Notes under the pieces: model-generated
Told to the model about the DNA's origin: nothing
Seen by the model: the letters and a program-made list of their open reading frames with translations, nothing else
Databases searched by the model: none
Shown: piece after piece, positions 15,437-23,123 of the stretch
How the letters are laid out: each line of letters begins with the position of its first letter
Numbering within the stretch: the stretch's first letter is position 1
Translations under genes and position numbers: made by a program
Assembly (NCBI GenBank): GCA_900317515.1
Contig: ONHA01000021.1
Span: 20,823 to 84,822, forward strand
Reading direction: 5' to 3'
Origin: an uncultured Eubacteriales bacterium
Lineage (GTDB): Bacteria; Bacillota; Clostridia; Lachnospirales; Lachnospiraceae
Length of the DNA stretch: 64,000 nt

Positions 15437-17617
15437 ATGCTTGAAGTAAACAATCAATATCCGGAATTTGCGGAACCTAACGAGCCCGTCAAGGGCGGAA
15501 AACATCATAAAGGACTCTACGGAGCGGGCGGAAAGAACCCGATGTTCTTTCTGTTCCGCTTTTTTATGCTCGCGGGACTCCTTCTGATTATCATGGCCAT
15601 TCGGATACCGCGGCTGCAGCTGAAAAACCCGGCAGGAGAAGGGGCTCCTCCGCCCAGTCCTGTCGTGACGGAGATGCCGGCAGAGCCGACAGTACCGCCG
15701 GTTGTCTCCCCGGGGCCGGAAAAAGGCCCCGATCCTGTCATACCGGAAGCGACGGAGACACCGACGCCGGAACCGACCGTGACAGTGACGCCGGAACCGA
15801 CCGTGACAGTGACGCCGACACCGACGGCAACCCCGAGGCCGACGGCAACCCCGAGGCCGACGGCAACCCCGAGGCCGACGGCAACTCCGAGGCCGACGGC
15901 AACCCCGAGGCCGACGGCAACCCCGAGGCCGACGGCAACCCCGAGGCCGACGGCAACCCCGAGGCCGACAAGTACCCCGCGACCGACGGCAACGCCGACG
16001 CCGACCGTGACGCCGACGCCGACCGTGACGCCGACACCGACCGTGACGCCGACACCGACGCCGGTGATTTACCGGAATCCGACGGCTTCCGTCTCCCACG
16101 TCTACTACTGGCCGTGCCTTAATCACATCGAAGTTGAGTATACGATCACGGCCAACGACGCGAAAAATATCACCTCGTCGGGGACGATCGCTTCCGTGGC
16201 GTTTCCGGACCTGATGTCGGATCTGCCGGGCAAGTCCGGCGCGGGGACGATCGATGCCAACATCGACGCCACCGACAAGATGTACCTGTTTAGCCTCGAC
16301 AGTTGGAAGACGGACATTACGCTGAACTACACCCTCAACGGGGCAGCGAAGACGCTCAAAGTGAGCGATACTCGCAGACCGGAGATCAAGGGGCGCCTCA
16401 ATTACTCGGACCTTGGCACGGGTGCCTTCGAGGACGCGGGAGAGAAATTCGTCTTCTCGAAGACAGCGTTCACCTATCCGAAGGATGACCGGCACACCTA
16501 CGACGTCGAGGTCACCGGCCTTTCCATCGGCTGGATGATCGAGCGAGAGGATTCGGGCAGCTACACCTATGAGAAGGTCGGAAGCACCCGGGTGCTCTGG
16601 GACGGCACGGGGGAGAGCCCGATCGAAGCGATGAAGCCCATGGAAGACGAAGATGAGATGGAGATCGTCTTCCTGTACGAGCACATGACGGACATCACGC
16701 CGCTGGATGATGCCGCGGACGCGACACATTTCTATCTCATCTACGAGATCGAGGGCACTGGAACCGACACGGACGGGACGGTCTACAGGATTGCGGACCC
16801 GACCGGCACGGAGACGTCGCCGGCATGGATCGAGGAGCCGAGCTACACCGAGCCGACGGTTTCCATTTCCGGCGTATACTTGTATACAAGCCTTCGGCAT
16901 GCGGAGGTGCGGTATTCGATCACCGCGAACGACGCGACCAACATCAAGTCGCAGGCTGAGATCTCGTGCGAATGGGGCAGTTATTATAAATCTAAGTGCA
17001 CGCTGCCGGAAATGACGGGCAGCGGCGATTTCACCGCCGACGCGAATTACGGAGACAACTTGCAGGGTGCCAGCGGCTCTACATGGGAAACCACGATCTA
17101 TATGAGCTACAATCTCGGTTCTTCGAGCCGGACAAGGACGTTCTCCATATCCGGGCGTCCGGAGATACGGTACTGCTACCTCGACTTCGCTTCCGATTAC
17201 TATGTAAGCGATGACATCACCGATATGAGCATCGGACGTGAGCTGAAGCTGGTGTTTATGAACGACGACCCGCACAAATACACCGCGGAGTTTAACAAGG
17301 TCGAGATCGAATGGTTCAAGTACGATTCCTACGGCAATGAAATCTCGGTCGGCAGGAGGGAGATCTGGGAGGGCAGCTTCACCGAGGGCGAAGGACCGGT
17401 CTTCTACGGGCCTTACGGGCCGATGACGGATACCGAGGACTCCTCGCAGCAGTGCTATGAGTACTCGTTCTGGTACACGAACCTTAATGCGACACCGCCG
17501 GATCCGGAGGCCGTGCTCTTCCGTCTGCATTTCTACGGCAAGATCAGCGGCAACGATTCCTATGACACGTCGGATGAGCTTTACGCCTACACGGAGGAAT
17601 ACATGGAGCTTCCGTAA
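15437..17617 (+). CDS. Membrane-anchored surface protein with Pro/Thr repeat stalk and duplicated domain
   Basis: About 726 aa. The start at 15437 (MLEVNNQYPEF) is preferred since GGGA lies 8 bases upstream; an ATG at 15431 is too close to it. Residues about 1-35 are polar, 36-53 form one membrane helix (FFLFRFFMLAGLLLIIMAI), then a Pro/Thr/Glu linker leads into nine hexapeptide units (TATPRP) and TPTVTP units. Two related domains follow: one starts ASVSHVYYWPCLNHIEVEYTITANDA, the other VSISGVYLYTSLRHAEVRYSITANDA, each about 230 aa, a clear internal duplication. Topology suggests the duplicated domains are held outside the cell on the stalk. No family or enzymatic motif recognised. Confidence 0.75.
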   Translation: MLEVNNQYPEFAEPNEPVKGGKHHKGLYGAGGKNPMFFLFRFFMLAGLLLIIMAIRIPRLQLKNPAGEGAPPPSPVVTEMPAEPTVPPVVSPGPEKGPDPVIPEATETPTPEPTVTVTPEPTVTVTPTPTATPRPTATPRPTATPRPTATPRPTATPRPTATPRPTATPRPTATPRPTSTPRPTATPTPTVTPTPTVTPTPTVTPTPTPVIYRNPTASVSHVYYWPCLNHIEVEYTITANDAKNITSSGTIASVAFPDLMSDLPGKSGAGTIDANIDATDKMYLFSLDSWKTDITLNYTLNGAAKTLKVSDTRRPEIKGRLNYSDLGTGAFEDAGEKFVFSKTAFTYPKDDRHTYDVEVTGLSIGWMIEREDSGSYTYEKVGSTRVLWDGTGESPIEAMKPMEDEDEMEIVFLYEHMTDITPLDDAADATHFYLIYEIEGTGTDTDGTVYRIADPTGTETSPAWIEEPSYTEPTVSISGVYLYTSLRHAEVRYSITANDATNIKSQAEISCEWGSYYKSKCTLPEMTGSGDFTADANYGDNLQGASGSTWETTIYMSYNLGSSSRTRTFSISGRPEIRYCYLDFASDYYVSDDITDMSIGRELKLVFMNDDPHKYTAEFNKVEIEWFKYDSYGNEISVGRREIWEGSFTEGEGPVFYGPYGPMTDTEDSSQQCYEYSFWYTNLNATPPDPEAVLFRLHFYGKISGNDSYDTSDELYAYTEEYMELP
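15824..15985 (+). repeat. Nine tandem 18-bp units in the stalk region
   Basis: Unit ACGGCAACCCCGAGGCCG, eight copies in register with one base change in the fourth, then a diverged ninth. Each unit codes TATPRP. Unit length is a multiple of three, so copy-number change would alter stalk length without a frameshift. Confidence 0.93.
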
Positions 17618-17678
17618 GGAGTTGTGGAGAAGGCACTTTATTTTTAACAGTAGTTCATTTTTAAGGAGGGGATAAAAA

Positions 17679-18596
17679 ATGAAGAACACAAAGACACTGG
17701 TCGGAACGATCATCGCCGTCCTGCTCATCGTCCTGCTGCTTAACCCGCAGTGGCTGCCGCTCTCCGAGGCGACGAGGGAGAGCGTGCGGGAGCTGGAGAA
17801 GACATTTTTCCTGATCGAGCGGAGCGGCAGGATCACGCTGGCGCATATCCTGACGCTGCTCCTCATGATCGCGGTGCTCTGGATCGTCAATACCGCTGTC
17901 CGCGCGATCATCCGGTACTTCGGGCAGAAGGGCCGCCGGGCGGAGACCGTCGCGAACATGTTCGCGGGAGCCTTCAATTATCTTATTGTGATCATCGGGG
18001 TGGTCTGGGGGCTTGCGATCCTCGGGGTCAACGCGACGGCGGTGCTGGCCGGCGTCGGGATCATCGGCCTGATCCTGGGCTTCGGCGCGCAGAGCCTGAT
18101 CGAGGACATCATTACGGGGGCCTTCATCATTTTCGAGGGCCAGTACGAGATCGGAGACATCATCATCCTGGATGATTTCCGGGGTGTTGTGCGGAACATC
18201 GGCGTCCGCACAACGACGATCGAGGACGCCGGCGGCAACCTCAAGGTCGTCAACAACTCGGATATCCGGAATTTCCAGAACCGCTCGCGCAATCAGTCGC
18301 TCGCAATCTGCGAGTGCGCGGTGGCCTACGACACGGACCTTAAGAAGCTGGACGCGGTGCTCGCGGCAGGCCTTCCGGCCATGTACGAGGCGCACAAAGA
18401 CCTGTACCTTGCACCGCCTCGCTGCCTCGGCGTCGAGACGCTGGCGGACAGCGGCGTGAACCTCAGGATCGTGGCGGATGTGAAGGAGGAAAATGTTTTT
18501 GCCGCAAGACGGCAGCTCAACAGGGATGTCCTGGCGTTGTTCAACGGAAACGGAATCGAGATCCCGTTCCCGCAGGTGGTTGTGCACAAGGCTTAA
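17679..18596 (+). CDS. mscS: Small-conductance mechanosensitive channel family protein
   Basis: MscS-type channel that opens under membrane tension to release solutes. Two N-terminal hydrophobic segments (about 8-24 and 45-68) precede the pore-lining helix region LAILGVNATAVLAGVGIIGLILGFGAQSLIEDIITG (about 110-146), with the Gly/Ala-packed pattern of TM3. The beta domain follows (FEGQYEIGDIIILDDFRGVVRNIGVRTTTI) and then a C-terminal alpha-beta domain. Length 305 aa is typical. AAGGAGGG precedes the ATG. The gene may be cotranscribed with the surface protein 60 bp upstream; a strong terminator follows. E. coli MscS is the reference; the gene symbol is by similarity. Confidence 0.9.
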   Translation: MKNTKTLVGTIIAVLLIVLLLNPQWLPLSEATRESVRELEKTFFLIERSGRITLAHILTLLLMIAVLWIVNTAVRAIIRYFGQKGRRAETVANMFAGAFNYLIVIIGVVWGLAILGVNATAVLAGVGIIGLILGFGAQSLIEDIITGAFIIFEGQYEIGDIIILDDFRGVVRNIGVRTTTIEDAGGNLKVVNNSDIRNFQNRSRNQSLAICECAVAYDTDLKKLDAVLAAGLPAMYEAHKDLYLAPPRCLGVETLADSGVNLRIVADVKEENVFAARRQLNRDVLALFNGNGIEIPFPQVVVHKA

Positions 18597-18610
18597 GGGA
18601 AGCATATAAT

Positions 18611-18639
18611 AAGGGGGCTGGTTTGAAACCAGCCCCCTT
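18611..18639. terminator. Bidirectional intrinsic terminator
   Basis: Near-perfect 14-bp palindrome AAGGGGGCTGGTTT (18611-18624) with AAACCAGCCCCCTT (18626-18639). It lies between the converging mscS and amidase genes. Confidence 0.82.
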
Positions 18640-18665
18640 ATTTGATTACCGCATTATTTAATTCT

Positions 18666-20306
18666 TTACTTGCCGAAGTAAGCGTCCACCCCGTTCGCCA
18701 GCCCGCGCGCAATCGCGCTCTGGCCGGCCTCGGAGGCCATGTAGAGGTCATCCTCCCGGTTGCTCATGAAGCCCATCTCGATGATGGATACCGGCATCGA
18801 GGCCCAGTTGATCCCGGTCATGTCGTCGCCGTCCAGGATCCCGCGGCTTAGGAACCCGGTCGCGGCACACTCGTTCGCAACGAGCAGCTCGGAGAGCCGC
18901 TGGGAATCCGCGATCACCGACGATGAGAGGTAACGGTTCGCGGAGGAGGGCTGGTAGGCCATGACACCCCGGACGGAGGGGCTGTCGGAGCTGTTGGCGT
19001 GGATGCGGATGAAGATATCCGCATGGGCAGCGGCGGCCATCTGCGCCCGCTCGGCATTGGAGAGGTCAACGTCGTGGGTCGTGCGGACCATGTAGACCGA
19101 GTAGCCGCGGGCTTCGAGCTCGGCTCTCAGCTTAAGGCCGACCCGGAGATTTAAGTCATACTCCTCGAGGCCGGACCAGAGGCCCTCGGTGCCGGAGGTC
19201 ACCCGGGCCTTCATGACGGAAGAGCCCGGCGCGTTGGGCTCGAGGGCAGAGCTGCCGTGCCGCTGGTGGCCCGGATCGATCGCGACGATGTACTGACGGC
19301 CCTGCGCAGGCGCCGGCGTATCCGCCGCAGTCGGTGCGGCCGGTATGACCGGCATAAATGAAAACCGCTGGGCCGCCGTGCCGTTTGCCGTATATGTCCG
19401 GATGTTGGTCCCGTTTTTCTGGCTTCCGCCGGCGATGTCCAGAGTTTTTCCGAGCGCGGAGACGATCGAGAAGGTGCCGCTTTCCCTTTCCTCAAAGCGC
19501 CATTTCTGGGCGGCTGTCTGATTGGAGGTGTAGAGCTGGATGTTGGCGCCGCTTGCGCGGGAGCCGCCGGCGACATCCAGAACTTTCTTTGCCTTCACGT
19601 TTGTGATCGTGTACCAGCCGTCGCCGAGGTAGGTGAGGGAGAACTGCTGGGCTGCCGTCCCGTTCGAGGAGTAGAGCTGCACGTTGGCCCCGTTTCGCGT
19701 GAGGCCCCCGTAAACGTCGATCACCTTCGAGGCGTTCAGCGCGGAGGTGAAGGTGAAGGTTCCGTCCGGCGCCACCCGCTGTCCGTCGATCTTTTCAAAT
19801 GAAAACCGCTGGGCCGCCGTGCCGTTCCCCGCATAGATGCGGACGTTGGTCCCGTTTTTTCGGCTTGCCCCCGCGATGTCGAGGCGGAAGCCCGGGGCAC
19901 AGACGGGTTCGATGCCGAAAGTCCCGTCCTCCGCGGGAATAAGGCGCCAGCGCTGGGCGCGTGTTCCGTTTGCGGTGTACTGGCGGACGTTGGTGCCGCT
20001 CGCCGCTTTTGCCCCCTCGACGTCGAGGGCGAGGGCGGAGCACACGGGGGAGATGTGACAGGTTCCGTCGGAAAGGCGGGTCAGCGTGAACTGCTGGGCC
20101 GCCGAGGCGTTGCCTTCGTAGATCTGAAGATTTCCGCCGCTTTTTTTCGAGGCGCCGGCGATGTCGAGCACTTTATTTTCCGCAAGAGCGGAATGAATCA
20201 CGTAGGTGCCGGAGGAGGGCAGCTCGTCGGCGGAGACGGTGCGGACGCGGCCGAAGGAGAGCAGAAAAACAAGCACTGTAAAAATAAATAAAAGTCTGCC
20301 TTTCAT
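18666..20306 (-). CDS. Secreted N-acetylmuramoyl-L-alanine amidase with ricin-type lectin repeats
   Basis: Peptidoglycan amidase of the Amidase_3 type. The start at 20306 is fixed by AAGGAGGT just upstream; residues 1-26 are a signal peptide ending VSA. Residues about 28-335 hold a series of ricin-B-like units with recurring NGTAAQRF/NGTAAQQF and VLDVAGGS motifs. The catalytic domain fills the C-terminus: IDPGH (zinc His), the LEEYDLN Glu ligand, RIHAN (zinc His) and IEMGF with the catalytic Glu. All expected residues are present. Lectin units probably bind cell-wall or capsular sugars. Two units carry an identical DNA stretch (19358-19384 and 19800-19826), a sign of recent duplication or conversion. 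Confidence 0.93.
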   Translation of the reverse strand: MKGRLLFIFTVLVFLLSFGRVRTVSADELPSSGTYVIHSALAENKVLDIAGASKKSGGNLQIYEGNASAAQQFTLTRLSDGTCHISPVCSALALDVEGAKAASGTNVRQYTANGTRAQRWRLIPAEDGTFGIEPVCAPGFRLDIAGASRKNGTNVRIYAGNGTAAQRFSFEKIDGQRVAPDGTFTFTSALNASKVIDVYGGLTRNGANVQLYSSNGTAAQQFSLTYLGDGWYTITNVKAKKVLDVAGGSRASGANIQLYTSNQTAAQKWRFEERESGTFSIVSALGKTLDIAGGSQKNGTNIRTYTANGTAAQRFSFMPVIPAAPTAADTPAPAQGRQYIVAIDPGHQRHGSSALEPNAPGSSVMKARVTSGTEGLWSGLEEYDLNLRVGLKLRAELEARGYSVYMVRTTHDVDLSNAERAQMAAAAHADIFIRIHANSSDSPSVRGVMAYQPSSANRYLSSSVIADSQRLSELLVANECAATGFLSRGILDGDDMTGINWASMPVSIIEMGFMSNREDDLYMASEAGQSAIARGLANGVDAYFGK

Positions 20307-20338
20307 GGCGAAACCTCCTTGTAAGGAATCTATCAAAA

Positions 20339-20368
20339 AGTATAGCACAGGCAAAAGCATCTTTACAA
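20339..20368 (-). promoter_or_regulatory. Promoter of the amidase gene
   Basis: Minus strand: -35 TTGTAA (complement of 20363-20368), 18-bp spacer, extended -10 TGCTATACT with hexamer at 20339-20344. Its -35 overlaps the -35 of the oppositely directed queT promoter. Confidence 0.65.
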
Positions 20369-20391
20369 TCCCCCCGCCCTTATGGTAGTAT
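20362..20391 (+). promoter_or_regulatory. Promoter of the queT unit
   Basis: -35 TTTACA (20362-20367), 18-bp spacer, -10 TAGTAT (20386-20391). Transcription would start near 20398, exactly at the beginning of the structured leader. Confidence 0.55.
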
Positions 20392-20398
20392 TGGCACC

Positions 20399-20458
20399 AG
20401 CAGGCAAAGCCTGCCGCGAGTTCGAAGTCCATCCTCGCGTAAATCAAAACCAGGAGAT
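20399..20458 (+). promoter_or_regulatory. Probable preQ1-type riboswitch upstream of queT
   Basis: The short leader holds a triloop hairpin (20400-20405 with 20409-20414), then a 6-bp hairpin CGCGAG/CTCGCG (20415-20420, 20434-20439) with a 13-base loop beginning TTC, then an A-rich tail running into the AGGAG ribosome site. Hairpin, loop beginning TTC and A-rich tail overlapping the Shine-Dalgarno resemble the layout of preQ1 class I switches. TCC in the loop could pair with GGA of the ribosome site. The downstream gene is a queuosine-precursor transporter. Class assignment is uncertain. Confidence 0.55.
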
Positions 20459-20464
20459 TTTTTT

Positions 20465-20962
20465 ATGTCCAAAAATACTGCTTTTATCACACATGCGGCC
20501 GCGATCGCCGCGATCTATGTCGTCCTGACGCTCATCTTTGCGCCGATCTCCTACGGCGAGGTGCAGGTCCGTATATCCGAGGCGCTCACGATCCTGCCGT
20601 TCTTTACGCCGGCGGCGATTCCGGGGCTCTTCATCGGATGCCTCATCGCCAATTTCCTCGGCGGGAGCATCATTCTCGACGTTATCTTCGGCAGCATCGC
20701 GACGCTCATCGGAGCGGCCGGCACCTATCTGCTTCGGAATAACCGCTGGCTTGCGCCGCTGCCGCCGATCATCTCCAATACGATCATCGTGCCGCTCGTC
20801 CTTCGCTACGGCTACGGCGTGCCGCTTCCGATCCCGATGCTCATGCTCTTCATCGCGATCGGCGAGATCATCAGCTGCTATGTGCTGGGCGAGATCGTCC
20901 TTGCGGCGCTTCTCCGCTACAGAGAGTATATTTTCAGCAAAAAAGGTGCAAGCAGCATCTGA
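20465..20962 (+). CDS. queT: QueT-family queuosine-precursor transporter
   Basis: Small membrane protein of the QueT family, thought to be the substrate-binding (S) component of an ECF transporter for preQ1 or related queuine precursors. Starts MSKNTAFITHAAAIAAIYVVLTLIFAPISYGEVQVRISEAL read in pieces; the segment Y-G-E-V-Q-V-R-I-S-E-A is the family hallmark. Five to six hydrophobic segments in 165 aa. CAGGAGA precedes the ATG and may be sequestered by the leader. No ECF module (EcfA/T) is in the window, so it would use a shared one. The gap to fumC is 24 bp. Confidence 0.88.
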   Translation: MSKNTAFITHAAAIAAIYVVLTLIFAPISYGEVQVRISEALTILPFFTPAAIPGLFIGCLIANFLGGSIILDVIFGSIATLIGAAGTYLLRNNRWLAPLPPIISNTIIVPLVLRYGYGVPLPIPMLMLFIAIGEIISCYVLGEIVLAALLRYREYIFSKKGASSI

Positions 20963-20986
20963 CAGGTTTTTTATAAGGAGGTCACT

Positions 20987-22363
20987 ATGGAATACCGCAT
21001 CGAACACGACTCCATGGGGGAAATGAAAGTCCCCGCCGACAGGTACTGGGCAGCCCAGACCGAGCGCAGCCACGAGAATTTCAGGATCGGCGTCGGCATC
21101 GAAACCATGCCGGAGGAGATCGTGCGGGCGTTCGGTATCCTGAAGGAGGCCGCGGCGCGGGCCAACCACGCCTTAAAGCCCGAAAAAATGACCGATGAAA
21201 AACTCGCCGTAATCGGCAGGGCGGCCCGCGAGGTGGCGGAGGGGAAGCTGATGGACCACTTTCCTCTCGTCGTCTGGCAGACCGGCTCCGGCACCCAGTC
21301 CAACATGAACGCCAACGAGGTCATCGCGAACCGGGCCAACGAGATGGCGGGCAAAAAGCTCTGCCACCCGAACGACGACATCAACATGAGCCAGTCCTCG
21401 AACGACACGTTCCCGACCGCGATGCACATCTCGGCGGTATGCGCGCTCGAGGATAAGCTTCTTCCGGCGGCGGAAGGACTCATCGAGGTATTTAAGAGGC
21501 TCGAGAAGGAAAATGAAGGGATCGTAAAAAGCGGCAGGACTCACCTGCAGGATGCGGTGCCGATTGCATTTTCCCAGGAGATCTCCGGCTGGAGGGCCTC
21601 CCTCGAGAGAGACGTCGAGCTCGTGAAGCTCTCCATGAGACCCCTCTCCGAGCTCGCACTCGGCGGCACGGCGGTCGGAACCGGCTTAAACGCGCCGGCA
21701 GGCTTTGATGTGAAGGTCGCGGAGGAAGTCTCGGCGCTCACGGGGAAGCATTTTGTGACCGCGGGCAACAAGTTCCATGCGCTGACCTCCAAGGACGAGA
21801 TCGTCTTTGCCCACGGGGCGGTCAAGGCGATGGCGGCGGACATGCTGAAGATCGCGAACGACGTCCGGTGGCTTGCAAGCGGGCCCAGATGCGGCCTCGG
21901 CGAGATCCGCATTCCGGAAAATGAGCCCGGCTCCTCCATCATGCCCGGCAAGGTCAACCCGACCCAGTGCGAGCAGGTGACCATGGTGGCCGTCCAGGTG
22001 ATGGGCAACGATGCGGCCATCGGCTTTGCCGCCTCCCAGGGCAACTTCGAACTCAACGTCTTCATGCCGGTGATCGCCTATAATTTCCTCCAGTCCGTGC
22101 GGCTCCTTGCCGAGTCGATCGTGTCCTTCACGGTCAACTGCGCGGTCGGGATCACGGCGGATGAGGAGAAGATGCGGCACAACCTCATGAATTCTCTTAT
22201 GCTGGTCACCGCCTTAAACCCCTACATCGGGTACGAGAACGCGGCGAAGACAGCAAAAAAGGCCTTCCGGGAAAATATTTCCCTTAAGGAGGCCTGTGTC
22301 AAGCTCGGGTTCCTCACGGAGGAACGGTTTGATGAGGTGTTCCATCCGGAGAAGATGATCTGA
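20987..22363 (+). CDS. fumC: Class II fumarate hydratase
   Basis: Reversible hydration of fumarate to L-malate; oxygen-stable, iron-independent class. Family signatures: QTGSGTQSNMNANEVIANRA (about 96-115), the active-site strip SSNDTFPTAMH (about 136-146), THLQDAVPIAFSQE (about 185-198) and the fumarase/aspartase signature GSSIMPGKVNP (about 315-325). Length 458 aa is normal. AAGGAGGTCACT stands before the ATG. It follows queT closely and may be cotranscribed despite no functional link. In an anaerobe it would serve C4-dicarboxylate interconversion, including oxaloacetate released by the citrate-lyase-type genes further on (inference). Confidence 0.95.
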   Translation: MEYRIEHDSMGEMKVPADRYWAAQTERSHENFRIGVGIETMPEEIVRAFGILKEAAARANHALKPEKMTDEKLAVIGRAAREVAEGKLMDHFPLVVWQTGSGTQSNMNANEVIANRANEMAGKKLCHPNDDINMSQSSNDTFPTAMHISAVCALEDKLLPAAEGLIEVFKRLEKENEGIVKSGRTHLQDAVPIAFSQEISGWRASLERDVELVKLSMRPLSELALGGTAVGTGLNAPAGFDVKVAEEVSALTGKHFVTAGNKFHALTSKDEIVFAHGAVKAMAADMLKIANDVRWLASGPRCGLGEIRIPENEPGSSIMPGKVNPTQCEQVTMVAVQVMGNDAAIGFAASQGNFELNVFMPVIAYNFLQSVRLLAESIVSFTVNCAVGITADEEKMRHNLMNSLMLVTALNPYIGYENAAKTAKKAFRENISLKEACVKLGFLTEERFDEVFHPEKMI

Positions 22364-22400
22364 AAATTAGGTGATGCAGTGATTCAGACCCCCCATTCGC

Positions 22401-22525
22401 AGCCGCTTTGCGGCTTGCTCATGTGGTCGGACAGAGGTGCTTCGCACCTTGTCCGCCCCATGTGTGAAGCTAAAACCAGTCTGAAATGCAAGCATTTCAT
22501 CCGTGGTTTTTCTTCACACATGGGG
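22401..22525. repeat. Multi-hairpin intergenic element
   Basis: Three consecutive inverted repeats fill the gap between fumC and csoR. First: 6-bp stem 22401-22406/22410-22415. Second: 11-bp stem with one bulge, 22429-22440/22444-22454. Third: 13-bp perfect stem 22456-22468/22513-22525 enclosing a 7-bp stem (AAAACCA/TGGTTTT) and an inner 8-bp stem (TGAAATGC/GCATTTCA). No U tract follows, so it is not a plain terminator. It could be a REP-like or MITE-like repeat or a structured RNA. Confidence 0.7.
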
Positions 22526-22536
22526 TGCTGATCCTT

Positions 22537-22833
22537 TTACAAGAATCGATCGATGGCGGACTTGAAGTCATCGATCGCTTTTTTATCTCCGTCCTCCGCC
22601 GCGTGGATGATGCAGTGGGAGATGTGCTCGCTGATGATGACCTTGCCGAGCGAGCGGATCGCGGCGCTGACGGCGGAGAGCTGGATGAGCACATCCGCGC
22701 AGTCCTCGTCCCGCTCGACCATGTCCTTCACCTTGTTTAAATGCCCGATGATCCGGGCCAGACGGTTGATAACACGCTTTTTGTGTTCCGGCGAGTGGTG
22801 ATGGGCGTGCATTTTCTTAAGCTCTTCGTTCAT
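22537..22833 (-). CDS. csoR: CsoR/FrmR-family metal-sensing repressor
   Basis: 98-aa all-helical repressor. The start at 22833 is supported by GGAAGGA upstream; a longer frame to 22941 has no ribosome site. The copper-sensor residue pattern is present: Cys in DCADVL, then His and Cys in EHISHCI, corresponding to the C-H-C thiolate/imidazole set of CsoR. A His-rich N-terminus (HAHHH) may bind extra metal. CsoR proteins release DNA on binding Cu(I) and usually sit with copA or copZ; neither is here, so it is an orphan. A formaldehyde (FrmR) or sulfide role is less likely given the three ligands. Confidence 0.85.
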   Translation of the reverse strand: MNEELKKMHAHHHSPEHKKRVINRLARIIGHLNKVKDMVERDEDCADVLIQLSAVSAAIRSLGKVIISEHISHCIIHAAEDGDKKAIDDFKSAIDRFL

Positions 22834-22860
22834 AACGCATCCTTCCGTTTTCGTACAAAC

Positions 22861-22889
22861 AGTGTAACACCGGGGAGGGAATCTGTAAA
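22861..22889 (-). promoter_or_regulatory. Promoter of csoR
   Basis: Minus strand: -35 TTTACA (complement of 22884-22889), 17-bp spacer rich in C and G, -10 TACACT (complement of 22861-22866). The spacer run CCCTCCCCGG could hold a CsoR operator, though symmetry is poor. Confidence 0.65.
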
Positions 22890-23073
22890 GATAATTGAAT
22901 CTTTTCAGGTTCCCGCAGGCCCTCCGGCCATGTGGACACACAGGTGGACACCGAATAATTGGGAAAAGACACCTTTCGTTTATTTACAGAAGTTTGCGAG
23001 AGGTGTATAATAATAAAACCCATGCTGACTTCATTATATTTAAAATTATTTAAGAGCCGAGAGCACAAAAGTA

Positions 23074-23082
23074 TGTTATACT
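23074..23082 (+). promoter_or_regulatory. Candidate promoter of the exopolysaccharide locus
   Basis: Extended -10 TGTTATACT, 41 bases before the first glycosyltransferase start, in a short AT-rich stretch. No convincing -35. Confidence 0.45.
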
Positions 23083-23123
23083 GTTAATATCAGCTTTTAT
23101 GCAGAGGAAGGTAAACGTCTCCC

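Noticed and set aside
15824-15985. CRISPR array
   Set aside because: Tandem 18-bp units have no spacers and are in frame inside a protein gene.
15383-17977. 864-codon open frame on the minus strand
   Set aside because: It is the antisense of the surface-protein gene; its Arg-rich repeats mirror the Pro/Thr stalk, and it has no ribosome site.
20415-20439. tRNA fragment (GTTCGAA resembles a T-arm)
   Set aside because: No acceptor, D or anticodon arms nearby; the hairpin fits a leader of queT better.
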